Positions 36,851 to 46,291 are shown, counted from the first letter of the stretch. The stretch is DNA of 64,000 bases from Brachybacterium sp. EE-P12 (GCF_003711805.1 NZ_QXCP01000001.1:110574-174573), one strand, 5' to 3'. Program-made: numbers and translations. The notes: generated by a model not told the origin, from the sequence alone.

Positions 36851-37603
36851 TCAGGCCGCCGGGTCCTCCACCCGGCCGTCGCGGAGGGTGATCACCCGGT
36901 CCGCGTCCTCGGCGAACTCGCGGTCGTGGGTGACCATCACGGTCGCGACCTTCAGCTCGCGCGTGATCCCCACCAGCAGGTCCACGACCTCGCGGGAGCG
37001 CTCGTGGTCCAGGGCGCTGGTCGGCTCGTCCACCAGCAGCACCGCCGGATCGGTGAACAGGGCGCGGGCGATGTTCACCCGCTGGCGCTGGCCGCCGGAG
37101 AGCTCGTGCGGCCGACGGTCCGCGTACCGGCCCATCCCGACCCGCTCGAGCATCGCCTCGGCCCGCTTCCGCTCGGCGCGGAGGCGCCTGCCGCGCACCC
37201 CCGCCAGATGCAGGGTGACCAGGAGCTGGTCGCGCACGGTCAGGGCGGGCAGCAGGTTCGGCTGCTGGAAGACGACGCTGATCCGGTCGCGGCGCATCGC
37301 GGTGCGGCGCTTCTCGTCCAGCGCGGTGAGGTCCGTGCCCTCGATCTCGACGCTGCCGGAGCCCGGGACGACGAGCCCCGCGGCGACGCTGAGCAGGGTG
37401 GACTTGCCCGAGCCGGAGGGGCCGAGGATCACGGCGAACTCGCCGCGGGCCACGTCCAGGCTCGCCGCGTGCAGCACGGTGTTCAGGCGCTTGCTGCCGT
37501 CGGGATCCCGTCCGTCGGGGTAGGTGACGGTGACGTCCCGCGCCGAGAGCGCAGGGGTGGTCGTGGTGGTGTCGGGTGCTGGGGTGGTGGCGGTGGTGGT
37601 CAT
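36851..37603 (-). CDS. ABC transporter ATP-binding protein (MacB/LolD-like)
   Basis: This is a 250-residue ATPase. The Walker A motif is GPSGSGKSTLLSVAAGL, the Q-loop is SVVFQQPNLLPALTV, the signature is LSGGQRQRVNIARALF, Walker B is AVLLVDEPTSALD and the H-loop is MVTHDREFAED. The N-terminus is Thr-rich. The order with the FtsX-type permease (6 bp upstream, same strand) defines a MacB-type export or lipoprotein-release system. The pair is divergent from a two-component system, suggesting it is induced by an envelope or drug signal. Confidence 0.95.
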   Translation of the reverse strand: MTTTATTPAPDTTTTTPALSARDVTVTYPDGRDPDGSKRLNTVLHAASLDVARGEFAVILGPSGSGKSTLLSVAAGLVVPGSGSVEIEGTDLTALDEKRRTAMRRDRISVVFQQPNLLPALTVRDQLLVTLHLAGVRGRRLRAERKRAEAMLERVGMGRYADRRPHELSGGQRQRVNIARALFTDPAVLLVDEPTSALDHERSREVVDLLVGITRELKVATVMVTHDREFAEDADRVITLRDGRVEDPAA

Positions 37604-37608
37604 GGGGT

Positions 37609-38685
37609 TCAGTTCCCTCCGAGGGCGAGCAGCGGATCGACGCGGGTGACGCGCCGGGTGGCGTGGACCGAGCCGAGCAGGCCGATCGCGAGCACTCCCG
37701 CGACAGGCAGCAGCACGGTCACCGCCGAGGACTCGAACGGGGCGACGGTCGACAGCGCCGCACCGCCGGTCCCGCCGATGACCCCGCCCACGGCCGCACC
37801 GACCGCGAGCAGGATCGCGGCCTGGCCGACGGTGTCGCGCAGGACGTAGCGGGCGGTCGCGCCGAGGGCGCGCAGCACCGCGATGTCACGGGTGCGCTGG
37901 ATCGTCCAGACGGACAGGAAGGCGATCGTGACCAAGGCGGAGATGCCGTAGAGGAAGCCCTGGATGAGGGTCAGCGAGCCGTTCTCCGAGGAGTACGAGG
38001 GCAGGGCTGCGAGCGAGTCGTCGACGCTCACGGCGCGGGTGCCGGAGTCCCAGGCGGCCTGCTCCACGATGTCGTCGCCCGCGGAGGCGCCGTGGACCAG
38101 CAGGGCGGAGCCGGCGGTGTCCTCGGCCTGGTGGGCGAGGTCTCCGAAGGTGGTGACGTCGACGTAGCCGACCGGGGAGTGGGAGTACCACGAGGTGGGC
38201 GCGGTGCCGGCGACGGCGAGGTCCTGGCCGTTGACCTGCACCGTGTCCCCGGCGGTGACGCCGAGGTCCGCGGCGACGTCCTCGGGCAGCAGCACCTCGC
38301 CCGGGCCGGGCGCGGAGGGCAGGGCCGCCGCGGCCTCGCCGTCGGGGGCGACGCCGAACAGGGCCAGGGAGGTCACGGCGCCGTCCGCCTCGATGCGCAT
38401 CTGGCCGACGGACAGCGGCTCGGCGGTGATGCCGCCTGCCGCGTCCCAGGTCGCGGCCTGGTCGGTGGAGACCTGCGAGTCGGACCAGGAGATCTCGTCC
38501 CCGAGGGTGGGGGTGAGCACCACGGCGTCGGCCGGGAGGTCCTGGATCGCGGAGATGTTCTGGTGGGCGAGGCCGCGGGTGAGGCCGGTCAGCAGCACCA
38601 GCAGCAGGGTGAGCAGGGCGATCACCCCGATCATGAGGGTGAAGCGCCCCTTGGCGTGGACGATGTCTTTCAGTGCGACGAACAT
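37609..38685 (-). CDS. FtsX-like ABC permease
   Basis: This is a 358-residue permease. Helix 1 is FTLMIGVIALLTLLLVLLTGLTRGL. A large extracytoplasmic domain follows (about residues 50-220, rich in Asp/Thr/Ser). Three helices, FLYGISALVTIAFLSVWTIQRTRDIAVLRALGATARYV, ILLAVGAAVGGVIGGTGGA and VTVLLPVAGVLAIGLLGSV, end in ATRRVTRVDPLLALGGN, the FtsX C-terminal motif. It is a partner of the ATPase gene that begins 6 bp downstream. The substrate is unknown. Confidence 0.93.
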   Translation of the reverse strand: MFVALKDIVHAKGRFTLMIGVIALLTLLLVLLTGLTRGLAHQNISAIQDLPADAVVLTPTLGDEISWSDSQVSTDQAATWDAAGGITAEPLSVGQMRIEADGAVTSLALFGVAPDGEAAAALPSAPGPGEVLLPEDVAADLGVTAGDTVQVNGQDLAVAGTAPTSWYSHSPVGYVDVTTFGDLAHQAEDTAGSALLVHGASAGDDIVEQAAWDSGTRAVSVDDSLAALPSYSSENGSLTLIQGFLYGISALVTIAFLSVWTIQRTRDIAVLRALGATARYVLRDTVGQAAILLAVGAAVGGVIGGTGGAALSTVAPFESSAVTVLLPVAGVLAIGLLGSVHATRRVTRVDPLLALGGN

Positions 38686-38872
38686 GGCTCCATGCCATCG
38701 CGGATCCCGGCCCGCGACATCGACCGCCGCGGTCGGTCCCCGCTCCACGGAAGGACGAGCCGGGGGTGGTCCTTTCGGACGATGCGCGCCCCGGGCTCGG
38801 CCGTCCCGTGCCCTCGGCCCGTGTCGTCGCTGCTCCAGCCCTCCGCCAGCCCCGGACCCTAGAGTGTCGGGC

Positions 38873-40270
38873 GTGAGCGTCGATCGACACCCGGACCAGG
38901 ACCCTGCCAGCCCGGCGCCGTCCTGGCGTCCCGTGCCGCAGGCACCGCCCGCGCCGGCGGGGGAGCCAGAGCCGCAGCCCCTGACCGCGCCGGCGGGCGA
39001 CACCTCCACCGCCCTCGCCGCGACGCTGCGCGGGGCGATGCACGCCGCGTTCCTGGTGCTCCCGGTGGTGGGCGCGGTCCGCGCGATCACGGCCGACGGG
39101 GTCCCCGCCCCGCTCGCGATCCTGTGCGCCGCCGTGCTCGCCGCGCTCTACCTGCTCGGCTCGCAGCGGGCCCTGCGCCGCGGCGCGGCGGGCCGGGCCG
39201 CGACGACCGACCTGCTGCTGCCGTCGGCGCCGTGGGTGCTCGCGCTGACGCTCGCCTGGATGGCGACCACGTTCGTCTCCGCGTCCTTCGTGTGGATCGC
39301 GTTCACGCTTTTCTTCCTGGTCCTGTTCGCGCTCGGCCCCGTCGGCGGGCCCCTCGCCCTCGCCCTCGTGACGCTGTGGGCGATCGTCTCCCCGGTGCTG
39401 GGGCGGGAGCAGGGCCTGCTGGGCGTGGGCGAGATCCTCGGTCCGCTGATCGGGGCGGTGTTCTCCCTGGTCGCCCACGCGGTCTACCGTCGCCTGCTGC
39501 GCGAGACGGACCGCAACCGGGCGCTGGTCGCGCAGCTCCGTGCCGCACAGGCCGAGCTCGCCGACTCCGAGCGGCGAAAGGGCGTGGCCGAGGAGCGTCA
39601 GCGCCTGGCCAGCGACATCCACGACTCCCTCGCCCAGGGTCTGAACTCGATCGTGATGCTCTCCCGCGCCGCGGGCGCCGCCCACCCGTCGGCCGCGGGC
39701 GAGTTCTCCCGCATCGAGCGGACCGCGCGCGAGAACCTCGCCGACGCGCGCGGACTCGTCCGCGACCTCGCCGACCGGGCACCGCGCACCACCCTCGAGC
39801 AGTCGCTGCGGGGCGTGATCGCGAGCGCCGAGGCGCTCGGCGACCCCACCCGCTGGGAGCTGCGGGTCGACGGGACTCCCGCCGAGCTGGCCCCCGACCA
39901 GGTCGAGACCCTGCACCGGGCCGCGCAGTCCCTGGTCGCGAACGTGCAGCGCCACGCGCACGCGCAGCGCTGCGTGCTCACCCTCGCCTGGTGGCCGGAC
40001 CGGGTGAGCCTCGACGTGGTCGACGACGGGCGCGGATTCGACCCCGCCGCCGTGGCCGCCGCGCCGGGCGGAGCCGAGGCGGGCTCGCGGGGAACCGCGC
40101 GGTCGGAGCCGGGCGATGGGCGCGACCGCACCGAGGGCGGCGACGGGCTGCGCCTGCTGCGGGCGCGGATGGACCGGGCCGGGGGTACCGTGACGATCGA
40201 TTCGATCCCGGGGGAGGGCGCCGCCGTCGGTCTGTCCCTTCCGCTGCGCGACCAGGAGGCCCGACCGTGA
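38873..40270 (+). CDS. Sensor histidine kinase (NarL-type, HisKA_3)
   Basis: This is a 465-residue kinase. A Pro-rich cytoplasmic N-terminus precedes four to six membrane helices (about residues 50-190) with no large outer domain. The HisKA_3 box is EERQRLASDIHDSLAQGLNSIVMLSRAA with the phosphorylated His. The ATP-binding part contains HRAAQSLVANVQRHAHAQRC (N-box), VDDGRGFDP and GDGLRLLRARMDRAGG. The GTG start at 38873 follows TAGAGT by seven bases, so it is probably leaderless. The next gene overlaps it by four bases. The pair is divergent from the ABC exporter. Confidence 0.92.
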   Translation: MSVDRHPDQDPASPAPSWRPVPQAPPAPAGEPEPQPLTAPAGDTSTALAATLRGAMHAAFLVLPVVGAVRAITADGVPAPLAILCAAVLAALYLLGSQRALRRGAAGRAATTDLLLPSAPWVLALTLAWMATTFVSASFVWIAFTLFFLVLFALGPVGGPLALALVTLWAIVSPVLGREQGLLGVGEILGPLIGAVFSLVAHAVYRRLLRETDRNRALVAQLRAAQAELADSERRKGVAEERQRLASDIHDSLAQGLNSIVMLSRAAGAAHPSAAGEFSRIERTARENLADARGLVRDLADRAPRTTLEQSLRGVIASAEALGDPTRWELRVDGTPAELAPDQVETLHRAAQSLVANVQRHAHAQRCVLTLAWWPDRVSLDVVDDGRGFDPAAVAAAPGGAEAGSRGTARSEPGDGRDRTEGGDGLRLLRARMDRAGGTVTIDSIPGEGAAVGLSLPLRDQEARP

Positions 40271-40908
40271 GCATCCGACTGATGATGGTCGACGACCACC
40301 CCGTCGTCCGCGCCGGGCTCCGCGCCCTGCTCGAGGCCGATGCGGAGGTCGAGGTCGTCGCCGACGTCGGCTCGGGCGACGAGGCGCTGCAGGCGCTGGA
40401 CCGGCTGGTGACCACCGGTGACGGCGCTCCCGACCTGGTGCTGATGGACCTGAACCTCGGCGACGGGATCAGCGGGATCGAGACCACGCGGAAGCTCCGT
40501 GCGCAGCACCCGGGCGTGCAGGTCCTCGCGGTGACCACCTTCGACGCGGAGGCCGACGTGGTCGGCGCGCTCGAGGCCGGCGCGACCGGCTACGTGCTCA
40601 AGGACGCACCCACCGAGGCGCTGCTGGACGCCGTGCGCGAGGCCGCCGCCGGCCGCTCCGTGCTCTCCCCCGAGGTGCAGCAGCTGCTGGTGCGGCGCAT
40701 GGCCGAGCCTCGCACCGCCCTGTCCCCGCGCGAGACCGAGATCCTCGAGGTCCTCGCCACCGGCGCCACCAACCGCGAGGCGGCCAAGCGGCTGTTCATC
40801 TCCGAGTCGACCGTGAAGACCCACCTCGTCCACCTCTACGAGAAGCTCGGGGTGGAGAGCCGCACCGCTGCGCTGAGGGTGGCGCGGGAGCGTCGGCTGA
40901 TCCGCTGA
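40267..40908 (+). CDS. NarL/FixJ-type response regulator
   Basis: This is a 213-residue regulator. The receiver domain is SIRLMMVDDHPVVRAGLRALLEAD with phosphoacceptor Asp in LVLMDLNLGDG, Thr/Thr in VTTFDAEADVVGALEAGATGYVLKDAP and the lysine of LKD. The LuxR helix-turn-helix is LSPRETEILEVLATGATNREAAKRLFISESTVKTHLVHLYEKLGVESRT. Start GTG 40267 overlaps the kinase stop (GTGA). It most probably regulates the divergent MacB-type exporter. Confidence 0.94.
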   Translation: MSIRLMMVDDHPVVRAGLRALLEADAEVEVVADVGSGDEALQALDRLVTTGDGAPDLVLMDLNLGDGISGIETTRKLRAQHPGVQVLAVTTFDAEADVVGALEAGATGYVLKDAPTEALLDAVREAAAGRSVLSPEVQQLLVRRMAEPRTALSPRETEILEVLATGATNREAAKRLFISESTVKTHLVHLYEKLGVESRTAALRVARERRLIR

Positions 40909-40941
40909 GCGCCGTCCCCGCAGGTCGCGACCCCGCGGAGC

Positions 40942-41490
40942 TCACCAGCGATGGGCGACGTCGATGACCAGGCGTGAGCCGTCGCCAGGACCGTCGAGCA
41001 CGAAGGCCCGCATCGGGAGCCGGGCGCGGACGCCGAGCCCGATGAGGGTCTGCCCCTCGAAGCTGCCGGTGAAGGCGACCTGGCGGAAGGTGCGATAGCC
41101 GGTCACGTCCACCGCGCGCGACGGGGTGCGCGGCGAGTAGGTCGCCTCGCCGCTGTCGTCGTAGGCCGCGGCCTCGACGAGGACCTGCAGGTCCGCCGCG
41201 CCCGAGAGCGGGACGACCTTCCCGGAGCCGAGCTGCTCCACACGGCTGACGTAGGAGACGGAGTACCCGGTGACGGTGCCGTCCAGGTCCACGACGAGCC
41301 GGTCGAAGCAGTCGTGGCGGCCGGAGCGGAGGTTCTCGACCTGGGCCGAGGTGGTGGCGGTGACCGACTCGGGGAGCGACCCCCAGCGGATCCCGCAGTA
41401 CGGTGCGGCCGACGCGGTGGCCGGGGCGACGGCGCCCAGTCCCACCAGCAGCGCGCCCGCAGCGAGGACGGACAGGATTCTCTTCTTCAC
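40942..41490 (-). CDS. Secreted AMIN-like domain protein
   Basis: This 182-residue exported protein has a signal peptide (VKKRILSVLAAGALLVGLGAVAPATASA, cleavage after ASA). A single beta-rich domain begins YCGIRWGSLPESVTATTSAQVENLRSGRHDCFDRLVVDLDG and ends GARLPMRAFVLDG...SRLVIDVAHRW. Two cysteines could form a disulfide. This is the actinobacterial AMIN-like domain of unknown role, probably cell-wall associated. The GTG start at 41490 has a strong GGAGGAGG site. It is convergent with the response regulator. Confidence 0.82.
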   Translation of the reverse strand: MKKRILSVLAAGALLVGLGAVAPATASAAPYCGIRWGSLPESVTATTSAQVENLRSGRHDCFDRLVVDLDGTVTGYSVSYVSRVEQLGSGKVVPLSGAADLQVLVEAAAYDDSGEATYSPRTPSRAVDVTGYRTFRQVAFTGSFEGQTLIGLGVRARLPMRAFVLDGPGDGSRLVIDVAHRW

Positions 41491-41707
41491 GGCTGCCTCC
41501 TCCAGGAGACGGCGAAGGCCACGGCGGCCAGGGCCGTATGACGGGATTGTCCGCTTCTGCGCGTCGGCGATCCAGTGACCGACGAGTCATGAGCACCGAA
41601 TCGTGACCTGGGAGCGGCCTGGGGCGAGGGGCGTTCGGTCGGTCACGGACCCGTCGGCGGACCTCGGTCCTGGCCGACCGGGCCGGGCGGCTGGCACTAT
41701 TTCTGCC

Positions 41708-42202
41708 ATGACAGCGCTCGTCGCCTACGCGACCCACTCCGGAGCCACCCGCACCCTCGCCGAGACCCTCGCCGCCGCCCTGCGCGAGGTCGGGATCGAC
41801 TGCGACCTCGCCGACATCGAGGAGGCCCCCGACCCTGCCGGCTACGACGCCGTGGTGCTCGGCTCCGGGGTGCGCGTCGAGTCGATCGAGAAGAGCGCCG
41901 CGGCCTGGGCGAAGGAGCACGCCGAGGTGCTCGCGAGCCGTCCCTTCGCCTTCTTCTCCTGCTCCGGCTCGGCCGCCGATCCCGCCAAGGCCGGCAGGCA
42001 GAAGGCGACCGACGCCTTCCTCGCGACCCTCGACCGCGCTCCCGTCGCGACCGCGAACTTCCCCGGCTGGGTGCTCATGGACCGCATCCCGCTGCACGAG
42101 CGCGTGCTGCTGAAGTCCATGCGCACCCCCACCGGCGACTTCCGCGACCTGCCGGCCGTCGCGGCGTGGGGGAGGGAGATCGCGCCGCTGCTGGGAGCCT
42201 GA
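41708..42202 (+). CDS. Flavodoxin domain protein
   Basis: This 164-residue flavodoxin-fold protein starts MTALVAYATHSGATRTLAETLAAALREVGIDCDL (phosphate loop THSGATRTLA). VVLGSGVRVESIEKSAAAWAKEHAEVLASRPFAFFSCSGSA and WVLMDRIPLHERVLLKSMRTPTGDFRD follow, a pattern like the HemG/protoporphyrinogen-oxidase-type flavodoxins. The redox partner is unknown. ATG 41708 was chosen because homology begins there; CACTAT (41695-41700) seven bases before it may give a leaderless start. The 217-bp space upstream holds no other gene. Confidence 0.87.
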   Translation: MTALVAYATHSGATRTLAETLAAALREVGIDCDLADIEEAPDPAGYDAVVLGSGVRVESIEKSAAAWAKEHAEVLASRPFAFFSCSGSAADPAKAGRQKATDAFLATLDRAPVATANFPGWVLMDRIPLHERVLLKSMRTPTGDFRDLPAVAAWGREIAPLLGA

Positions 42203-42219
42203 GCTGCAACGATGATGTC

Positions 42220-42244
42220 TGACGCAGGTAGTACAATCGCGTCA
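42220..42244 (+). promoter_or_regulatory. Toxin-antitoxin promoter and operator
   Basis: TGACGC (42220-42225) and GCGTCA (42239-42244) are a perfect inverted repeat with a 13-bp spacer. The spacer contains the -10 TACAAT (42232-42237). The ATG at 42244 lies on the expected start point (leaderless). Binding of the antitoxin here would block the promoter, the usual TA autoregulation. Confidence 0.65.
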
Positions 42245-42522
42245 TGACAACGATCAGCAAGCGCGAGCTCAATCAGAAGACCGCTGCGGTGCTGGCCCGT
42301 GTCACGGACGTGGAGGATGTGGTCGTGACGGAGCGGGGCGTGCCGCGGTGGCGCGTCATCAGCGCCCGGGAGCCCGAGGACGTGCTGGGGAGGCTCGAGC
42401 GGCAGGGACGCTTCACCCCTGCGCGGTCGACGCCGTCCCCGTGGCCGTCGCGGGTCGGCGGGCCCGCGTACACCTCGAGCGAGGCGGATGCGCTCCTCGC
42501 CGAGATGCGCGGCGATCACTGA
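42244..42522 (+). CDS. Phd/YefM-type (VapB-like) antitoxin
   Basis: This 92-residue antitoxin begins MTTISKRELNQKTAAVLARVTDVEDVVVTERGVPRWRVIS, the Phd/YefM DNA-binding domain (ISKRELNQKT...V...). The C-terminal tail is disordered and Pro/Ser-rich, with a final helix TSSEADALLAEMRGD that would wrap the toxin. It lies three bases before the PIN toxin gene and has an inverted repeat over its own promoter. Confidence 0.9.
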   Translation: MTTISKRELNQKTAAVLARVTDVEDVVVTERGVPRWRVISAREPEDVLGRLERQGRFTPARSTPSPWPSRVGGPAYTSSEADALLAEMRGDH

Positions 42523-42525
42523 GTC

Positions 42526-42927
42526 ATGAGCAGTGACCTCGTCTATCTCGACTCCTCGGTTGCTCTCCGCGCGATCCTCGATGTTCCGGAGCGCACGAAC
42601 GTCCAGTCCTGGATGGACCGGGCCGGGACTCTCGTCTCCTCCCGCCTGCTCCGCACCGAGGTGGTGCGCGTCCTCCGCCGTGAGGGACGGTCCCTCGTCG
42701 ACGGGACGCCACTCCTGGATCGGGTGGGACTGCTCGAGATCGGGCGCGACACGCATGCCGTGGCCGAGTCCATCGAGCGCCACGTGAAGACCCTCGATGC
42801 GCTGCACCTCGCCACCGCGCTGCTCCTGGGCGAGCCGGTCGTCGTCGCCACCCATGACAGGACGATGAAAGACGTCGCGGCGCATCTCGGGCTGGAGGTC
42901 CTGGACCCTGTCGATCGCGTCGGATGA
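42526..42927 (+). CDS. PIN domain ribonuclease toxin (VapC-like)
   Basis: This 133-residue PIN protein has acidic active-site residues in LVYLDSSVALRAI (first Asp), RLLRTEVVRVLRRE (Glu), KTLDALHLATALLL (Asp of LDALHLA) and VATHDRTM (last Asp). These are the four acidic positions of VapC toxins, which cut RNA in a Mg-dependent way. It is paired with the Phd-type antitoxin three bases upstream and convergent with pdxT. Confidence 0.92.
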   Translation: MSSDLVYLDSSVALRAILDVPERTNVQSWMDRAGTLVSSRLLRTEVVRVLRREGRSLVDGTPLLDRVGLLEIGRDTHAVAESIERHVKTLDALHLATALLLGEPVVVATHDRTMKDVAAHLGLEVLDPVDRVG

Positions 42928-42952
42928 GGCCGAATCGACCGTTCCGTCTCAC

Positions 42953-43573
42953 TCACCCTTCGCGCACGACCTGCAGGAACAGCTCGTGGAAGCGCGTCTC
43001 GCCCGTCGATTCCGGATGGAAGGCGAGCCCGAGAACCCGTCCCTGCCGCGCCGCGACCGCCCGCCCGTCCGGCAGTGCGGCGAGCAGCTCCGCGGCCGGG
43101 CCGATCTCCTCGATCAGCGGGGCGCGGATGAACGCGGCCCGCACCGGCGGCACGTCGGCCCCGCGCCCCTCGAGCGCGGGCACCACGAGATCCGTCTCGA
43201 AGGACTCCGTCTGTCGGCCGAAGGCATTGCGGCGCGCGGTCACGTCCAGGCCGCCGAAGGTCTCCTGACCCGGGCCGCCGTCCCGCAGCCGCTCGGCCAG
43301 CAGGATCAGCCCCGCGCAGGTGCCCAGCACCGGCAGCCCGCCCGCGATCACCTCCCGCAGCGGCTCCCGCAGGCCGGTGAGCCCGGTGAGGCGATCGATG
43401 ACCGTGGACTCCCCGCCGGGGAGCACGAGGCCATCGACCTCGGCCAGCTCCGCCGGCCGTCGCACCGGCATGACCTGCGCGCCGAGATGCTCGAGCATCC
43501 GGGAGTGCTCGCGCACGTCGCCCTGCAGGGCGAGCACCCCGATGCGCGGCCCGGGGTCCAGGTATCCGCTCAC
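42953..43573 (-). CDS. pdxT: Pyridoxal 5'-phosphate synthase glutaminase subunit
   Basis: This 206-residue glutaminase supplies ammonia to PdxS in the deoxyxylulose-5-phosphate-independent PLP pathway. [35 protein letters not shown] and the nucleophile cysteine in [14 protein letters not shown] are visible. [19 protein letters not shown] is the His-Glu pair. Start GTG 43573 overlaps the stop of pdxS (GTGA), so the two are coupled, matching the 12:12 complex. Convergent with the PIN toxin gene, 25 bp apart. Confidence 0.96.
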   Translation of the reverse strand: MSGYLDPGPRIGVLALQGDVREHSRMLEHLGAQVMPVRRPAELAEVDGLVLPGGESTVIDRLTGLTGLREPLREVIAGGLPVLGTCAGLILLAERLRDGGPGQETFGGLDVTARRNAFGRQTESFETDLVVPALEGRGADVPPVRAAFIRAPLIEEIGPAAELLAALPDGRAVAARQGRVLGLAFHPESTGETRFHELFLQVVREG

Positions 43574-44517
43574 CAGCCGCGTTCGGCGAGGCGGTGCGGA
43601 GCGGGGAGGTCGGCGACGTTGATCCCCACCATCGCCTCCCCGAGCCCGCGGGAGACCTCCGCGATCACGGCCGGATCGTCGAAGGACGTCGTGGCCCGCA
43701 CCACCGCGGCGGCGCGCTTCGCAGGCTCGCCGGACTTGAAGATCCCGGAGCCGACGAACACCCCGTCGGCCCCCAGCTGCATCATCATCGCGGCATCCGC
43801 AGGGGTCGCGACCCCGCCCGCGGTGAACATCGGCACGGGCAGCGCACCCGCCTCCGCGACCTCCCTGACCAGCGAGTACGGGGCCTGGAGCTCCTTCGCG
43901 GCGAGGTACAGCTCGTCCTCGCCCTTCGCGGCGAGGGCCCGGATCTCGGCGGTGATGGTGCGGATGTGCCGGGTCGCCTCGGAGACGTCGCCCGTGCCGG
44001 CCTCGCCCTTGGAGCGGATCATCGCCGCGCCCTCCGTGATCCGGCGCAGCGCCTCGCCGAGGTTCGTCGCCCCGCACACGAAGGGCACGGTGAAGCGGTG
44101 CTTGTCGATGTGGTGGACGTAGTCGGCGGGGGAGAGCACCTCGGACTCGTCGATGAAGTCCACGCCCAGCTCCTGCAGCACCTGCGCCTCGACGAAGTGG
44201 CCGATACGGGCCTTGGCCATCACGGGGATCGAGACCGCCTCGATGATCCCGTCGATCATGTCGGGATCGGACATGCGGGAGACCCCGCCCTGGGCACGGA
44301 TGTCGGCCGGGACCCGCTCTAGCGCCATGACCGCGACGGTGCCTGCGTCCTCGGCGATCCGCGCCTGCTCCGGGGTGACGACGTCCATGATGACGCCGCC
44401 CTTGAGCATCTCGGCGAGGCCGCGCTTGACGGTGCCGGTGCCGGTGGCGGGGGTGTGGGACGGGGCGGCGGCAGTGCTGGCGGCGGTGCTGTGGCTGGTG
44501 GGGGCAGGGGTGCTCAT
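43570..44517 (-). CDS. pdxS: Pyridoxal 5'-phosphate synthase lyase subunit
   Basis: This 315-residue PdxS forms PLP from ribose-5-phosphate, glyceraldehyde-3-phosphate and ammonia. After a Thr/Ala-rich N-terminus come [56 protein letters not shown], the catalytic lysine in [15 protein letters not shown], and the glycine-rich phosphate site [32 protein letters not shown]. The sequence is very conserved. It forms an operon with pdxT and is divergent from the PdxR gene, with a probable operator in between. Confidence 0.98.
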   Translation of the reverse strand: MSTPAPTSHSTAASTAAAPSHTPATGTGTVKRGLAEMLKGGVIMDVVTPEQARIAEDAGTVAVMALERVPADIRAQGGVSRMSDPDMIDGIIEAVSIPVMAKARIGHFVEAQVLQELGVDFIDESEVLSPADYVHHIDKHRFTVPFVCGATNLGEALRRITEGAAMIRSKGEAGTGDVSEATRHIRTITAEIRALAAKGEDELYLAAKELQAPYSLVREVAEAGALPVPMFTAGGVATPADAAMMMQLGADGVFVGSGIFKSGEPAKRAAAVVRATTSFDDPAVIAEVSRGLGEAMVGINVADLPAPHRLAERGW

Positions 44518-44581
44518 GGCAGTTCCTTCGTCGCTCGCGCGGCGCGGGCCGACGGCATTCGCCGCGTCGACCCTCCCTGCA

Positions 44582-44604
44582 CCACTTTGATCTAGGCCAA
44601 AAGG
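44582..44604 (-). promoter_or_regulatory. Probable PdxR operator in the pdxS promoter region
   Basis: On the minus strand this A+T-rich patch reads CCTTTTGGCCTAGATC followed directly by AAAGTGG. It resembles the AAAGTGGnCTA-type sites described for PdxR in Corynebacterium, as I recall them. It lies 65 bp before the pdxS start. The remaining intergenic bases up to 44796 hold no other element that I can name. Confidence 0.45.
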
Positions 44605-44796
44605 TAGCACGGGGTCGGGCGAGCGTCTCCAGGCGTCCGCGGGCGGGAGGGGCGGGGTGCGGCGGGTGGATTCGGGGAGGTGCCCACGGTGGCATTGCGA
44701 GAGGCGGCGCTCTGCGAGGAGCGAGGGGCGTATACGGGGGTGGATGCGGGCTGAGCGCCACCGGATGCACTCGCCGCTCCGCGGGGGGCTTCGCCC

Positions 44797-44802
44797 TACA
44801 CT
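44797..44802 (+). promoter_or_regulatory. -10 element of a leaderless promoter for pdxR
   Basis: TACACT ends seven bases before GTG 44810, and there is no ribosome site. The start point would be at the first base of the GTG. Confidence 0.45.
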
Positions 44803-44809
44803 CGGCCAC

Positions 44810-46177
44810 GTGGAGACCCCCTCGACCGTGCAGATCAGCGGCACCACCGCCGCGGAGATCGCGGACAGCGTGCGCGCCCTCGTCGAGCGCGGCGAGCTCG
44901 GCCCCGGCGACCTGCTCCCGCCGGTGCGCACCCTCGCCGAACGGCTCGGCGTCAACCGCAACACGGCCGTCGCCGCCTACCGCCGCCTCGCCCGCGACGG
45001 CGCCGTCGTCGCGCAGGGCCGTGCCGGGACCCGCATCGCCGGCCGGCAGCAGACGGCGCAGGAGGGCTTCGCCGCCGCGGACGCCCTCGCAGGACTCCGC
45101 TCCGACACCCCTGCGGGGATGCTCGGCGATCTCGGCAGCGGCAACCCCGATCCTGCCCTCATCCCCGACCTCGCGCCCGCGCTCGCCGGCGCCGTCGGCC
45201 GGCCCGTGCTCTACGGCGAACCGGTCATCGATCCCGGCTTCGAGGCCTGGGCACGGGACTGGGTCGCGCCCGATGTGCCCACCGGCACCGCCGCGGATCT
45301 CACGCTGACCAGCGGCGCCGTCGACGCGATCGAGCGCCTCCTCGCCCAGGCCCTCGTGCGCGACGACGCCGTGGCGCTGGAGGACCCGTGCTTCCTGGCG
45401 AGCATCCAGACCGTCCGCCATGCCGGCTACCGGACCCTGCCCGTCCCCGTCGACGACGAGGGCATGACCGCCGGCGGGCTCCGCGCCGCGCTCGAGGCCG
45501 GGGCCCGCGCCGTCGTGCTCACGCCGCGGGCCCAGAACCCCACCGGAGCCTCCCTGAGCGCCCGCCGTGCGGAGGAGCTGCGTGCCGTGCTCGCCGAGCA
45601 CCCCTATGTCCTCGTCGTCCTCGACGACTACTACTCCTTCCTCTCGCGCCGGCCCTTCCGCTCCCCGCTGCCGCCCGGGCACCGCCGCTGGGCGCTCGTG
45701 CGCTCGGTCTCGAAGTTCCTCGGCCCGGACCTGTGCCTCGCCGTCCTCGCGACCGACCCCGAGACCGCCGGGCGGCTCGCGCTGCGGCTCAGCTCCGGCA
45801 CCACCTGGGTCAGCCACCTTCTGCAGCGCCTCGCCCACGGGGTGCTCGCGGATGAGGCGGCACGTGCCCGGATCGAGCAGGCCGCAGCGCACTACGCCGC
45901 ACGGAACGCCGAGGTCGCCGCGCTGCTCGCCGCGCGGGGGCTCGACGCCCCGGCGGCCGACGGGATGAGCCTGTGGGTGCCGCTGCCCCGCCCCGCGACG
46001 GAAGTCGCGGCGGCCCTCGCGCGGCGGGGCTGGCTCGTGCGCACCGGGGACGAGTTCCGCCTCGCGCCGGAGGGCGAGCCCTCACGGCACCTGCGGGTGA
46101 CCGCACACGGACTGACGGGCGAGGACGCGGAGCGGCTCGCGGACGATCTCCTCGCGGCGATCGCAGAGGTCTGCTGA
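44810..46177 (+). CDS. pdxR: MocR/PdxR-type regulator (GntR-aminotransferase fusion)
   Basis: This is a 455-residue fusion of a GntR winged helix ([65 protein letters not shown]) with a fold-type-I aminotransferase domain. The PLP lysine is in [14 protein letters not shown], with [20 protein letters not shown] and DDYYSFL as cofactor contacts. Divergence from pdxST identifies it as PdxR, which senses PLP and controls its synthesis. GTG 44810 was chosen because homology begins immediately after it. Confidence 0.92.
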   Translation: METPSTVQISGTTAAEIADSVRALVERGELGPGDLLPPVRTLAERLGVNRNTAVAAYRRLARDGAVVAQGRAGTRIAGRQQTAQEGFAAADALAGLRSDTPAGMLGDLGSGNPDPALIPDLAPALAGAVGRPVLYGEPVIDPGFEAWARDWVAPDVPTGTAADLTLTSGAVDAIERLLAQALVRDDAVALEDPCFLASIQTVRHAGYRTLPVPVDDEGMTAGGLRAALEAGARAVVLTPRAQNPTGASLSARRAEELRAVLAEHPYVLVVLDDYYSFLSRRPFRSPLPPGHRRWALVRSVSKFLGPDLCLAVLATDPETAGRLALRLSSGTTWVSHLLQRLAHGVLADEAARARIEQAAAHYAARNAEVAALLAARGLDAPAADGMSLWVPLPRPATEVAAALARRGWLVRTGDEFRLAPEGEPSRHLRVTAHGLTGEDAERLADDLLAAIAEVC

Positions 46178-46291
46178 GCCGGCCGTGCGGAGCAGGGCGA
46201 GGGCTGGGTGCGTGTCCCGGCGAGGCGGGTGCCGGATCTTCCCGCTGCCGCGCGGCATGGCTCCCCTTGACTCCGCGGGCAAGTCGGGGAA

